NCBI GenBank assembly: GCA_964455905.1
Contig: CAYVYN010000001.1
Span: 1-64,000, forward strand
From: CAIJXB01 sp964455905
GTDB lineage: Bacteria > Chlamydiota > Chlamydiia > Chlamydiales > Rhabdochlamydiaceae
DNA: 64,000 nt
Direction of reading: 5' to 3'
Position 1 is the first letter of the stretch. Each line of letters starts with the position of its first letter. The notes under the pieces are model-generated. The model was not told where the DNA came from and did not search any database. It saw only the letters and a program-made list of their open reading frames with translations. The position numbers were made by a program, and so were the translations under genes. Shown in pieces: positions 16,841 through 26,409 of the stretch.

Positions 16841-16927
16841 CGGAGGGGGTGGGATTCGAACCCACGAAACGTTTTCACGTTTACACGCTTTCCAAGCGGG
16901 CTCCATCGGCCACTCGAACACCCCTCC
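16841..16927 (-). tRNA. tRNA-Ser (anticodon GGA)
   Basis: An 87-nt class II tRNA folds with acceptor GGAGGGG/CCCCTCC, T-arm GTGGG-TTCGAAT-CCCAC and a long variable arm AAACGT-GAAA-ACGTTT. The anticodon loop TTGGAAA carries GGA (plus strand 16891-16893), decoding UCU/UCC. CCA is not encoded. The anticodon stem CCCGC/GCGTG contains one C-U mismatch in its second pair. A terminator follows immediately. Confidence 0.95.
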
Positions 16928-17062
16928 TAAAAATTGTGGCCACATAGTATCGCACTATCTTAATAATACTCAAGCTTTTTGCTTTTCTCTTGCAAAAATT
17001 CCAATTTAAGATAAAAAATAGAAACCAAGAGACCTTCTACTTCTTATCTTAAGGCTAAAAAT

Positions 17063-17938
17063 ATGCGTTTGTTTTTCACTCTCACTATTGTGACGTTAAG
17101 CGTTTTTTTTACTTCATGCACACATTCTCCCGAGAAAAACGTTGAAGTTCTTGTGAGTATTCCACCGTACCTATACTTCATCCAAGAACTCACTGAAGGA
17201 GAGCTTTCCACGATATCACTAGTTCCTCCAGAAGCAAATCCTCACCTTTATGAACCCTCCCCCAAACAAGTAGCTCTAGCGAAAAGTGCTAAAGTATGGA
17301 TCCGACTCAACGAGTCTTTTGAATATAAAATCGCACAATCCCTCACTCAGCAAAATAAAAAACTAATCACTTTAAACCTAGCAGAAGAGCTAATTCTTCC
17401 TGAGGTTTCCAATGAAGGCTGTTGTAAACATCATAAGCACCACAATCCAGAAAATGTGGATTTACACTTTTGGCTAAGCCTACGCCTTGCTCAGCAACAA
17501 GCGGACCTCATTGCAAAAACCCTTCTAAAAGCTTATCCAGAACGAAAAAAACAACTAGAAAAAACACTACCCCTACTAAAGAAAAAACTAGAAGAAACAG
17601 ATAAAATTATCACAAAAGAGCTAGAACCCTTTTCTGGAGACACTATTTTAGTATCGCATGCTGCTTTTGGCTATTTTTGTTACGACTATAACCTTAAACA
17701 ACTTGCGATTGAATCAGAAGGAAAAGACCCCCTACCTCAAAAGATTTCTTCCATTATAGACATTGCTCACTCAACGAAAATACAAAGCATCTTAACGCAA
17801 GCACAATACAACAACAAAGGTGCCGAGCTTATCGCAGCAAACCTTCACATGCAAACGCATCTAGTCGACCCCTATAGCGCAAACTACCTAGAAAATTTAC
17901 TACACATAGCCAAAGCCATCGCAGAGCCATCTAAATGA
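17063..17938 (+). CDS. Metal ABC transporter substrate-binding lipoprotein (ZnuA/TroA family)
   Basis: Binds Zn2+ or Mn2+ outside the inner membrane and delivers it to the permease. The 291-residue product has a lipoprotein signal with cysteine at 19 (SVFFTSC). Metal ligands expected for this family are seen in EANPHLYEPS, VDLHFWLS, LVSHAAFGYFCYDY and the C-terminal LVDPYS. A short histidine-rich loop (CCKHHKHHNPENVD, about 119-132) is typical of zinc rather than manganese binders. It is the first gene of a three-gene operon with overlapping ATPase and permease genes, the order I recall from Chlamydia. Regulation by a Fur/Zur protein is plausible, but I see no clear operator. Confidence 0.9.
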   Translation: MRLFFTLTIVTLSVFFTSCTHSPEKNVEVLVSIPPYLYFIQELTEGELSTISLVPPEANPHLYEPSPKQVALAKSAKVWIRLNESFEYKIAQSLTQQNKKLITLNLAEELILPEVSNEGCCKHHKHHNPENVDLHFWLSLRLAQQQADLIAKTLLKAYPERKKQLEKTLPLLKKKLEETDKIITKELEPFSGDTILVSHAAFGYFCYDYNLKQLAIESEGKDPLPQKISSIIDIAHSTKIQSILTQAQYNNKGAELIAANLHMQTHLVDPYSANYLENLLHIAKAIAEPSK

Positions 17939-18681
17939 AAAAACACCCAGCAATCCGTCTAGAAAATGTAGCTTTTTCGTATGAAAAAACAGAAATCTTA
18001 TCAAACGTCAATATTTCCATTGAAAAAGGTGAGTTCATAGGCATCTTCGGTCCTAACGGCGGCGGAAAAACGACTCTGCTTAAAATGCTAATGGGCTTTT
18101 TACAACCAGATAACGGAACAGTTTCCATACTAGGACTTTCTCCTAAAGAAAGCAGACCCCTCATTGGATACGTACCTCAAATCACCAAACTAGACAAACA
18201 ATTTCCTATTACTGTAGCCGAGGTTGTAGAAATGGGCTGTCTATCTAAAATCAATTTTTTCGGAAAACTTAGCAATCACTACAAACAAAAAGCGATGGAT
18301 TCCTTAGAAAAGGTAGGCCTCGCAGACAAAAAAAACGAATCGTTTGGCAAGCTTTCGGGGGGCCAAGCGCAAAGAGTTCTTATAGCAAGAGCCCTTGCAT
18401 CTGACCCAAAGATATTGCTATTAGACGAGCCTACAGCAAGCGTTGACCCTGTTGCTGAAGAAGAAATTCTATCTCTACTATCTTCTTTAAAGGGAAAAAT
18501 GACTATTTTAATGGTCACCCATGACTTACAAACAATTTTGAAAGATGTAGGCAAACTCCTTTGCGTTCACAGAAACGTTCACAGCCTATCTCCTTCCGAA
18601 GTATGCGAACACTTTGGCCTAGGGCTGTACCACTCCCCTATAATAAAAAAAACACTATATAAGATAAACGAGGCACCTTGA
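17935..18681 (+). CDS. Metal ABC transporter ATP-binding protein
   Basis: ATPase of the zinc/manganese importer. The 248 residues have Walker A GPNGGGKTT (about 40-48), the ABC signature LSGGQAQR (about 140), Walker B ILLLDEPTASVD and the H-loop VTHD. It overlaps the binding-protein gene by 4 bp and the permease gene by 4 bp, showing translational coupling. Confidence 0.93.
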   Translation: MKKHPAIRLENVAFSYEKTEILSNVNISIEKGEFIGIFGPNGGGKTTLLKMLMGFLQPDNGTVSILGLSPKESRPLIGYVPQITKLDKQFPITVAEVVEMGCLSKINFFGKLSNHYKQKAMDSLEKVGLADKKNESFGKLSGGQAQRVLIARALASDPKILLLDEPTASVDPVAEEEILSLLSSLKGKMTILMVTHDLQTILKDVGKLLCVHRNVHSLSPSEVCEHFGLGLYHSPIIKKTLYKINEAP

Positions 18682-19529
18682 TCCCTATTTTCGAGACATT
18701 CCTAACAAACCCTTTTTTATTTACTGCTTTATTAGCAGGTCTTGCCGCGTCTATATCTGGAGGAATCGTAGGCTCTTATGTGGTGACCAAGCGAATAGTC
18801 TTCATCAGCGGGAGTATATCCCATGCTGTACTTGGCGGAATGGGATTATTTCTCTGGCTAAAAAGAACCTACGAATTACACTTTTTATCTCCCATTTATG
18901 GGGCTTTAGTCTCAGCCATAGCAGCAGCATTCTTACTTGGCTGGGTTCATTTAAAATACAAAGAAAGAGAGGATTCGATCATTGCAGCTATTTGGGCTAC
19001 AGGGATGTCAATCGGGGTAATTTTCATTACCTTCACACCAGGATACAACGTAGAGCTCATGAATTTTCTTTTTGGCAATATTCTCTGGGTTACTAAAACT
19101 GACATGATTTCGATTGTCATACTAGATATTTTAGTTGTCGGCTGCACCCTTCTTTTTTATAGAAAGTTTCAAACAATTTGCTTTGACGAAGAACAGGCTT
19201 CTTTACAGGGAATTTCGGTCAAAAAAAACTATATATTTCTACTTTGCTTGATAGCTATATCCGTTGTCATTCTGATACAAATAGTCGGAGCAGTCCTAGT
19301 CATCTCAATGCTTACAATGCCAGCAGCTATCGCCTCAACGTTCTCCGCAAAACTAGCCTCCTTAATGAAGGCAGCTGTTTGTTTGGGAGCCTTATTTACA
19401 TGCATTGGAATTTACACTTCCTACCAACTGAATTGGCCTCCGGGAGCTACGATCACGCTCGTGTCTAGTTTTTTTTATGGAATTTCCCTCTGGGCATCCC
19501 AGCTAAAAAAGAAAAAAATTTCCAGATAA
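18678..19529 (+). CDS. Metal ABC transporter permease (ZnuB/TroC family)
   Basis: Membrane component of the importer, 283 residues with about eight or nine hydrophobic helices. GSYVVTKRIVFISGSISHAVLGGMG (residues 30-54) and, later, QIVGAVLVISMLTMPAAIA are typical ABC-3 permease blocks. The start is a TTG overlapping the ATPase stop (TTGA); no ATG lies near, so TTG initiation with coupling is the best reading. A 212-bp gap with the rplU promoter follows. Confidence 0.9.
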   Translation: MIPIFETFLTNPFLFTALLAGLAASISGGIVGSYVVTKRIVFISGSISHAVLGGMGLFLWLKRTYELHFLSPIYGALVSAIAAAFLLGWVHLKYKEREDSIIAAIWATGMSIGVIFITFTPGYNVELMNFLFGNILWVTKTDMISIVILDILVVGCTLLFYRKFQTICFDEEQASLQGISVKKNYIFLLCLIAISVVILIQIVGAVLVISMLTMPAAIASTFSAKLASLMKAAVCLGALFTCIGIYTSYQLNWPPGATITLVSSFFYGISLWASQLKKKKISR

Positions 19530-19582
19530 AATAATAAATACCTGCATTTTCTTCTTTAAACCAATCTTTTCTACTTTTATAC

Positions 19583-19612
19583 TTGACTTAGAAAAAAAGG
19601 TTCTTTTATCAT
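19583..19612 (+). promoter_or_regulatory. Candidate sigma-66/70 promoter for rplU-rpmA
   Basis: TTGACT (19583-19588) and TATCAT (19607-19612) are separated by 18 bp, about 125 bp before rplU. The leader that follows contains small hairpins (CCCTG 19646-19650 with CAGGG 19665-19669; CGCT with AGCG near 19675-19688) that could regulate ribosomal protein synthesis. Confidence 0.5.
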
Positions 19613-19741
19613 CTTTGCTTTCCTCTCTAAGGAATCTCGTTATATCCCTGCTAAGAAATAAAACCAGGGAAAACCGCTAAAAAAAGCGCGCAACGGGAAT
19701 CTTTCCTTATCTACAGGTGGAAAAGCAAATCAGGAGGTCCA

Positions 19742-20053
19742 ATGTACGCGATTATTGAAACAGGCGGAAAACAGTACAGAGTAGAACAAAACGATGTTAT
19801 CGATGTAGAACTACTCGAAACCGCTGAAGATGGAAAAATAGAATTTAAAAATGTGCTCTTTGTGAGTCAAGGATCTGACGCTAAAATGGGTAGTCCATAT
19901 CTATCCCAATTTACCGTAAAAGCAGAGCTAATCGACGAAGTAAAAGGCCCAAAAGTTATCGCTTTTAAATATAAAAAAAGAAAGAGATATCGTAGAAAAG
20001 TGGGACATCGTCAGAAATACTCAAGAGTTAAAATCACAGAGATAGCAAGCTAA
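19742..20053 (+). CDS. rplU: 50S ribosomal protein L21
   Basis: The 103 residues match bL21 throughout: MYAIIETGGKQYRVEQNDVI at the start and the basic C-terminus KYKKRKRYRRKVGHRQKYSRVKI that binds 23S rRNA. A strong AGGAGG site lies just upstream. It is followed 14 bp later by rpmA, the usual pair. Confidence 0.97.
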   Translation: MYAIIETGGKQYRVEQNDVIDVELLETAEDGKIEFKNVLFVSQGSDAKMGSPYLSQFTVKAELIDEVKGPKVIAFKYKKRKRYRRKVGHRQKYSRVKITEIAS

Positions 20054-20067
20054 AGGAGTAGTTCACA

Positions 20068-20316
20068 ATGGCACATAAGAAAGGTCAAGGCTCAACCAGA
20101 AACGGAAGAGACTCTCACTCTCAACGACTCGGCGTAAAAGCTTCAGGTGGAGAGTTTGTCTCAACCGGCAGTATTATTGTAAGACAAAGAGGAACTCGTT
20201 GGGTTCCTGCTAAAAACGTAGGAAGAGGACGTGATGACACGTTATTTGCTCTCGTTGACGGCGTTGTTACATACAGAAAAACAGATAGAACATACGTATC
20301 CGTCCTACCTGCATAG
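20068..20316 (+). CDS. rpmA: 50S ribosomal protein L27
   Basis: The 82-residue bL27 begins MAHKKGQGSTRNGRDSHSQR and contains VSTGSIIVRQRGTRWVPAKNVGRGRDDTLF, the conserved core. The N-terminus is short and already mature-like, without the cleavable extension seen in Firmicutes. An AT-rich 10-bp hairpin (20323-20350) lies between it and obg. That hairpin lacks a following T-run, so it may attenuate or stabilise rather than stop transcription. Confidence 0.97.
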   Translation: MAHKKGQGSTRNGRDSHSQRLGVKASGGEFVSTGSIIVRQRGTRWVPAKNVGRGRDDTLFALVDGVVTYRKTDRTYVSVLPA

Positions 20317-20322
20317 TTTTTT

Positions 20323-20350
20323 ATAAGCCCTTCTTTTAAAAAGGGCTTAT
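20323..20350 (+). promoter_or_regulatory. Intergenic hairpin between rpmA and obg
   Basis: ATAAGCCCTT (20323-20332) pairs perfectly with AAGGGCTTAT (20341-20350) around an 8-nt loop. There is no T-run after it on the plus strand. It may modulate read-through from the ribosomal genes into obg. Confidence 0.5.
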
Positions 20351-20385
20351 TCACCTCCATTCACAAGATCTTACCCAGAAAATAT

Positions 20386-21477
20386 ATGTTTGTCGATTCA
20401 ACTACTCTTACTCTTTCCGCAGGAAAAGGCGGCAACGGTGTAATCACCTGGAGAAGAGAAAAATTCATCCCTAAGGGAGGCCCTACAGGCGGAAACGGAG
20501 GCAAAGGCGGCTCTATTTATCTTATCGCTGATAAAGATACCCGTTCGCTAGAAGGCTATAGAAATAAAAGAATTATTGTAGCTCAACACGGAGCTGCCGG
20601 AGGAAGCAATTTAAAACAAGGAAGAGGCGGAAAAGACCTAGTTTTAAAAGTACCATGCGGCACCCTCGTTAAAGATAAAAATACAAAAGAAATTCTATTT
20701 GATCTGGTAACACACGGACAAAAAGTTATGGTCTGCCAGGGCGGAAAACCTGGAAAAGGAAACCACCACTTCAAATCACCTACAAATCAAGCTCCACACA
20801 TCTTCACCGAAGGGACACCTGGAGAGTCTAAAGAAATCGAACTGGAACTGAAATTAATTGCTGATATAGGCTTAGTAGGGATGCCTAATGCAGGAAAATC
20901 AACACTCATCTCGACGCTTTCTTATATTCGGGTAAAAATTGGAGCTTATCCATTTACAACCTTATTTCCGAACTTAGGCTTTATCGGCTTTCCGGATAAA
21001 ACGCAGCTACTTATGGCTGATATTCCTGGTATCATCAAAGATGCGCACGAAAACAAAGGCCTTGGTTTAGCGTTTCTTAAACACGTTGAACGGACATCTT
21101 TACTTATTTTCGTTATAGATATTTCTGGATTTGAGCAAAGAGACCCTCTGGATGACTTTAGAATTCTACGGGATGAACTTTTAGCTTACAAAGCTGATAT
21201 GCTTGAAAAACCATACCTTATAGCTCTAAACAAAATAGACATGGAAGACGCTGAAGAAAATGCAAAAAGATTTCACAAAGAAATGGGAATCCCTAAGGAA
21301 CTTGTATTTGAAATCTCTGCTAAAAACCGTATAGGATTAGAACCTTTCTTAGCGGCTATTAAAGATCTTTCAGACAAAATGCAACCTTTGCCAGAAGAAA
21401 TCCCTGTTGAAAAACAAGACTACGTAAGCGAAGTAGAAGAAGAATATCTTAGAAAGTTAGAAGAAGAAAAAGAATAA
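20386..21477 (+). CDS. obg: Obg family ribosome-associated GTPase
   Basis: Essential GTPase in 50S maturation. The 363 residues have the glycine-rich Obg fold (1-157, with GGKGGNGVITWRREKF and many GG repeats). The G domain follows with GMPNAGKST (about 165), G3 ADIPGI, G4 NKID and G5 ISAKN. A short acidic C-terminus (EVEEEYLRKLEEEKE) replaces the longer domain of some species. It follows rplU-rpmA, the classical order. Confidence 0.96.
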   Translation: MFVDSTTLTLSAGKGGNGVITWRREKFIPKGGPTGGNGGKGGSIYLIADKDTRSLEGYRNKRIIVAQHGAAGGSNLKQGRGGKDLVLKVPCGTLVKDKNTKEILFDLVTHGQKVMVCQGGKPGKGNHHFKSPTNQAPHIFTEGTPGESKEIELELKLIADIGLVGMPNAGKSTLISTLSYIRVKIGAYPFTTLFPNLGFIGFPDKTQLLMADIPGIIKDAHENKGLGLAFLKHVERTSLLIFVIDISGFEQRDPLDDFRILRDELLAYKADMLEKPYLIALNKIDMEDAEENAKRFHKEMGIPKELVFEISAKNRIGLEPFLAAIKDLSDKMQPLPEEIPVEKQDYVSEVEEEYLRKLEEEKE

Positions 21478-21501
21478 AGCTCTTCTTGAAAAAGGATTTA
21501 A

Positions 21502-21530
21502 AGCCGATCTAGTTAGATCGGCTTTTTTTT
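21502..21530 (+). terminator. Rho-independent terminator after obg
   Basis: AGCCGATC (21502-21509) pairs with GATCGGCT (21516-21523) around a 6-nt loop, followed by eight T at 21523-21530. It separates obg from the convergent symporter gene, whose stop codon lies in the T-run. Confidence 0.9.
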
Positions 21531-22863
21531 ATGCGTTATCTTTTTTCAAAAAAACTCCGCGACTTTCTGCTAACACTTCTTTAGAAAGGCCTATGATTCC
21601 AATCAAGTTAATCACAAGCATAAAAGAAATAGAAACATCTGCTAAAATCCAGACAAAGCCGACTTTCATAATCGCTCCAACAGGAATTAACGCCAAATAA
21701 AGATACTGTAGGTAAAGAGCTTTTTTCTTATCCCACAAAAATTCAGCAGCTCTAGCTAGGCAGCCTCCCCAAGCAATAACCGTTGTGTAGGCAAAAAGAA
21801 ACAGTGAAACTATCACTATCGCCATACCGATAAAATCACCAAAAAATTGCTGAAAAGCAAAAACAACCATATTCGTGCTTTCTAATCCAACTTTCTCAAA
21901 AGCTCCAGTCACAATTAAAACAAGCCCCGTCATAGAACACATAATCATGACTAAAAAAGGCGCAACCAACGTCAAAATTCCACTATTTACAGGATTTTTC
22001 GTCGAAGCTCCTGACTGCAAAATAGGAACGATACCAGTTCCTGCATCAGTAGCAAACACGCCCCTCTCTAACCCAGTAGAAATTGCTTTAACGACAGTAA
22101 AGCCCATAACGCCACCAGCAAATGAACTAAAGGAAAAAGCGCTAAAAAAAAGAACACCTAACGCATTCTGTAACTCTGCTTGATATGAATAAAGAATAGA
22201 GCAAGCTGAAACAAGATAAACAGCAGCCATAATAGGAACGATCGAAGCTGCTGCCTTTGCGATTCTTTGCATCCCGCCCAACATAACAAGAGCTGCCCCT
22301 ATTGCCATAAAAACCCCAAGCAAAAGAGGATTACAACCAAGAGATTTTAAAGGTAAAACAACAGAGTTTACTTGCGCAAAATTTCCAACAGCAACAGCGG
22401 CAATAATAGTGCAAAGAGAAAAAATTATAGCTAATTTCCGAAAACCTAAACCATTTTGTAAATAGTACATAGGCCCACCGACAAATTCACCAGAAGCATT
22501 CTTAACACGGTACTTTGCCCCCAAAAGACAGCTACTATATTGAATCACAGAACCAAGAAAAGCCATAACCCACATCCAAACCAGGGCGCCGGGCCCCCCA
22601 GTAGCAAGAGCTACAGCCATACCTGATATATTACCTGTGCCAAGATTTCCAGCTATCACAGCTGAAACCGCCTGATAATTACTTACGGCACCATCGCCTT
22701 CTTGCTTAGATTTAAGTAAAAAACGAAGACTCTCTCCTATCTTTGTGAACTGGAGAAATCGAAGTTTTACGGTAAAAAACAATCCTAAAATAACAAGAAG
22801 CGGAAATATAAAATAAAAGGTAAATCCCTGATTCACTTCTAAAAGAAGTCTTTGAAAATACAT
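21529..22863 (-). CDS. Alanine/glycine:sodium symporter (AGCS family)
   Basis: Imports alanine or glycine with Na+. The 444-residue membrane protein has about 10-11 helices and AGCS blocks such as VKLRFLQFTKIGESLRFLL near residues 28-46, AGNLGTGNISGMAVALATGGPGALVWMWV, and ERGVFATDAGTGIVPILQSGA. A second member of the family begins at about 62965. As I recall, Chlamydia also has two such genes. It is convergent with obg and lies downstream of, on the same strand as, the M16 protease. Confidence 0.92.
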   Translation of the reverse strand: MYFQRLLLEVNQGFTFYFIFPLLVILGLFFTVKLRFLQFTKIGESLRFLLKSKQEGDGAVSNYQAVSAVIAGNLGTGNISGMAVALATGGPGALVWMWVMAFLGSVIQYSSCLLGAKYRVKNASGEFVGGPMYYLQNGLGFRKLAIIFSLCTIIAAVAVGNFAQVNSVVLPLKSLGCNPLLLGVFMAIGAALVMLGGMQRIAKAAASIVPIMAAVYLVSACSILYSYQAELQNALGVLFFSAFSFSSFAGGVMGFTVVKAISTGLERGVFATDAGTGIVPILQSGASTKNPVNSGILTLVAPFLVMIMCSMTGLVLIVTGAFEKVGLESTNMVVFAFQQFFGDFIGMAIVIVSLFLFAYTTVIAWGGCLARAAEFLWDKKKALYLQYLYLALIPVGAIMKVGFVWILADVSISFMLVINLIGIIGLSKEVLAESRGVFLKKDNA

Positions 22864-22954
22864 AAAAAATATCCATTACAAATAATGTTCTTATTCTAAC
22901 AAAAAAAACAGATGCGATCTAGCATTATTTAAACAAAACCTTTTTACCTTCGAC

Positions 22955-25696
22955 TTATGAAATAACTCCTTTCGTTCCTTGAATCAAGACAGAAATTCTC
23001 TTTCGATTTTCTTTAGAAAAAATTCTCTTCATAGCGTCTGAGACCTCTTGGAAAGTAATTTTTTCAAGTTTGTCAATGTTTTCTTCCAACCTCTTGATCG
23101 TATCTTTTTTGTATGACTTTTTTCTTTCATTCTGCAAGTCAATAATTAGCCCGTTTCGAATCAAATCCATTTGCTCTGGAGAAAAAAACTCTTCGTTTCT
23201 ACTTGAAAAATCATCCAAAAACATATTTACTCTATCTATTAGATACTGAGGATGATACGAGCTTGACTGAAGAGCAAATCCATAACAAATTTGATCGTCT
23301 ATCACCTCGCCCCAACTATAGAGCTTATAAGCCATTTGCTGACGTGTCCTAAGCTCTTGAAAAAATGCATTCTGCAAAACGACATTAATTATTTGACTGG
23401 ACACGCCCCCTTCTTCAACACTCTCCCCTGAAGAAATCAACGAAAGAAGAGCATTCCCTCTTCGATGCGTTTTTCGAAACAAGATAACCTCTTTAGAAAA
23501 ATCACATTTTTCTATCTTTTTTACGGGAGACTCATAAACAGAATAAGGAATTTTTTGATAAATTGCCTGACAAAGAGATAAAACTTCATCAGCTGATATC
23601 TGCCCCAAAAAAGCCCCCTCTACAAAAAACTCATGAAAACGAACCGCTTCAAATTCTCTGTAATCTTCCCAAGCTATAGAAGATAACTGCTGATACACCT
23701 CCATCTGTGTATAGGAATGCGAGTTAAAATATGAATCAAAAACTTGCTTAGCAAAACCTAATGGATCAGGATCTCCTGAATAAGAAGCCAAAAGCTCCTT
23801 TTTAATTTTAAAAAATTGAGAACAGGAAACCTGATTCTCCCTTAAAATTGAAAAAAAACGCAAACATCGCTCCTCGAAAAACTCTTTTGTAGTAAAGAGT
23901 AAAATACAAAGCTGCTGACCTTCTATGCTAATTTTCCACCCAAGTTCTTGCTCCTTAAATTCTTTTCGTAAAGCATCTTCAGAAATACCTATGAAAAGCT
24001 TATAAAGAGCCTCTTGGATTAAAGACTTCCCCAGATCTTTCATCGTCAAGCAAAAAAAAGCCTCTATATTTTCGCCTCTTTCAGACGACTCCACAAGACG
24101 AATTCTCGCCATATCATCATCTATGACAAAACAAGGCTCAGGTAAAGAGACCATTTCTTCCGGAGGAAAAAAAGGTGCATCAGACTCTTTCGGTTGAAAG
24201 TTAAAATGAGGATTCGGCTCAACTGAAGACCAATATGAGATGTTTTCTTTAGCTATCTGCCGAATCATGTATTTGGTACCCATCCATTTTTCTAACCGAG
24301 AAGGTGTTAGCCCCGACTCTTTAAAAGGAGAAACTAAAAAATACAAACAACTTTTAGGATTTAGCTCTTCCAATACTTTAAAAACCTGAAATGACACTTC
24401 CAAAGGGTTGCAAGAAAAGACCTTAGGAAAAACCTCTAAATTTTCATCAACTAATCTTTCTGCTATTTCCATAGCACGTTGATGCCCTCTTAAAAAACAC
24501 TTGCCCCCATTTTCCTGCTCTTGAGAAATTAAATACGCAGGGATAGGATTTTCTTTTAAAAAAGCCAAAACTTCAAAACATCTTTTCACTACTTTTTCAT
24601 AATTCTTTACGCCCTTTCTAGTTAAGTTCACGGTAATTTTAAAAATACCATGCTCCTTTTCAACTCGCCAAAAATCAGCACCAACTTCAGTAGCAAGACC
24701 TTCCCTTTCTAAAATTTTAACCAAACTACTTACATAACCATGAGTAAGAACCCTTTTGAGCAAGTTAAAAGCAAACATCTGTTTAAACCCAACACAAGAA
24801 GCTGGGATTTCCCATAACAAAGATAAAGAGCGTTGATTAAAAGTTGCATCCAAATGAATTAAACATTCCTTTTGCGAAGGAGAAGATAGAGAGCCCTTAT
24901 AAATCACTTGTTCCTCCTTTTCTCTTTCTGGAATAAGTGAAAAAAAAGAAGTCGTCATTTTTACTAATAAATCCATGGGCAGGGGTGATAAAAGAACAAA
25001 ATACATCCCACTGGGTCTATAATTTTTCTCAAACCAATCTTTAATTTCTAATTGAGTCAAATTTTGTAAAGACTCCAAATTACCACAAGAAAAATTCACA
25101 TTCGGATGATTTATATTACCTGTTTCCTTAAACACCCTCCAGATACGAAAAAACTCATCTTCAATTGTATCTTCAAACTCATGGTGGACTGCGTATATCT
25201 CCCTTGCAATTGCTGACTCAGAAAACAAAGGATCTATAAAAAGCTGAGAAAAGCGATCTAAAACCCCTTCTAAATCAGCTTCCTTCCCTATTGAAAACCC
25301 ATAAATACTACGATCTCTATAAGTAGCAGCATTACACTCGCCCCCCCTTTCGTGAATATACCGCATATACTCCGATTCGACAGGATATTTTTTAGTGCCC
25401 AAAAATAAAAGATGCTCTACGAAATGAGCCATACCTGGGTGGTCTGCGGGATCATCCCATGAGCCTGTTTCTACAGAGACGGCTCCGGAAGATTCCATAA
25501 GATCTGGATCTGAACATAACAAAACCCTTACACCATTAGGAAGTATCAATTTCAATAGTTTTTCTTCATTATTATCAAATCCAGATAGGTCCTCAAGAAT
25601 TTTATAAGCGCAAGAGCTACTATCATCAACCGCAAATAAAAAACCTTGAGTCATCCAAATAAGACTCAGACAGAAACTAATCATCCTCTTCACCAC
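22955..25696 (-). CDS. Secreted M16 (insulinase/pitrilysin) family metalloprotease
   Basis: Zinc protease for oligopeptides. The 913 residues begin with a signal peptide (MVKRMISFCLSLIWMTQGFLFA). The inverted zinc motif HFVEH is at 91-95, and the third glutamate ligand lies in AIAREIYAVHHEFED, about 70 residues later as expected. The whole length matches the insulysin/pitrilysin class with four homologous subdomains, of which only the first is catalytic. The C-terminal part contains the family stretch ELRTRQQMAYKLYSW. A periplasmic place is inferred from the signal. The upstream side opens onto the accessory zone. Confidence 0.9.
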   Translation of the reverse strand: MVKRMISFCLSLIWMTQGFLFAVDDSSSCAYKILEDLSGFDNNEEKLLKLILPNGVRVLLCSDPDLMESSGAVSVETGSWDDPADHPGMAHFVEHLLFLGTKKYPVESEYMRYIHERGGECNAATYRDRSIYGFSIGKEADLEGVLDRFSQLFIDPLFSESAIAREIYAVHHEFEDTIEDEFFRIWRVFKETGNINHPNVNFSCGNLESLQNLTQLEIKDWFEKNYRPSGMYFVLLSPLPMDLLVKMTTSFFSLIPEREKEEQVIYKGSLSSPSQKECLIHLDATFNQRSLSLLWEIPASCVGFKQMFAFNLLKRVLTHGYVSSLVKILEREGLATEVGADFWRVEKEHGIFKITVNLTRKGVKNYEKVVKRCFEVLAFLKENPIPAYLISQEQENGGKCFLRGHQRAMEIAERLVDENLEVFPKVFSCNPLEVSFQVFKVLEELNPKSCLYFLVSPFKESGLTPSRLEKWMGTKYMIRQIAKENISYWSSVEPNPHFNFQPKESDAPFFPPEEMVSLPEPCFVIDDDMARIRLVESSERGENIEAFFCLTMKDLGKSLIQEALYKLFIGISEDALRKEFKEQELGWKISIEGQQLCILLFTTKEFFEERCLRFFSILRENQVSCSQFFKIKKELLASYSGDPDPLGFAKQVFDSYFNSHSYTQMEVYQQLSSIAWEDYREFEAVRFHEFFVEGAFLGQISADEVLSLCQAIYQKIPYSVYESPVKKIEKCDFSKEVILFRKTHRRGNALLSLISSGESVEEGGVSSQIINVVLQNAFFQELRTRQQMAYKLYSWGEVIDDQICYGFALQSSSYHPQYLIDRVNMFLDDFSSRNEEFFSPEQMDLIRNGLIIDLQNERKKSYKKDTIKRLEENIDKLEKITFQEVSDAMKRIFSKENRKRISVLIQGTKGVIS

Positions 25697-26409
25697 GCGC
25701 CCTCCTTAAAAACCCCAAGCCCAGCTATACCAACTCTTCATCATTTTTATACAAAAAATTTTTCAAAAAAACACGAAAATTAAATAAAAAAAACTGAAAA
25801 AAAATGAAAAAACAATAAGAAAGTGCGCCCTATAAATAATTTAACAGATGATTACTTTAAATAAAAATGCTGAAAAAATCCAGACTACTAATATAAAAAA
25901 TAGAAAGAAATAAGACCTCAAAAATTCGTATTTTTAAGAGATCTACAGCAATAAATTCGCTTCAACCAAAGGATAGTGACCTATCTCGATCACTAGATAA
26001 AGCCTCTCAACACTGCTCAAACCTCCTTTTACAATCAGATATCACCCTCGATTGCTTTCATCCTTTCCTTCGGACTTATTTTGATGATTTGCCTACGAAA
26101 ATCTGGCACCTCAAGTGGTCCAACTCCTTGTTTTACCAATATAGTTATCCATTCAATTAAGGCGGAAATAGATAATACGAAGATCAAAAAACAGCTCCCT
26201 GTTTGCAATTTATGGGCAGTTTTAATCAAAAGAAAAGAGGATTAGCTAACTGAATCTATGACCAAAATTAAAAATTTTTCCAAGCTAAAAATACGTAAAA
26301 GACACGATAAACCCTAATAAATGTTACCAGATGCCTTAAAAAGGCGTTAACTGCAGAACAGTTATTAGCATTCAAAATTAACAATAAATTTATTTATTAA
26401 TTAACTTAC
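25697..26409. other. Non-coding stretch opening the accessory zone
   Basis: Very AT-rich, with A-tracts around 25740-25900. The only open frame of note is a 64-codon minus-strand one at 26035-26229. I see no RNA gene, terminator or repeat here. Confidence 0.5.
26035..26229 (-). CDS. Possible small single-span membrane protein
   Basis: A 64-codon frame from a TTG, with one hydrophobic segment (residues 13-32, CFLIFVLSISALIEWITILV) and a charged tail (PDFRRQIIKISPKERMKAIEGD). There is no clear ribosome-binding site and I do not recognise the family. It may be a genuine small membrane protein or the remnant of a larger gene in this decayed region. Confidence 0.25.
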   Translation of the reverse strand: MIKTAHKLQTGSCFLIFVLSISALIEWITILVKQGVGPLEVPDFRRQIIKISPKERMKAIEGDI

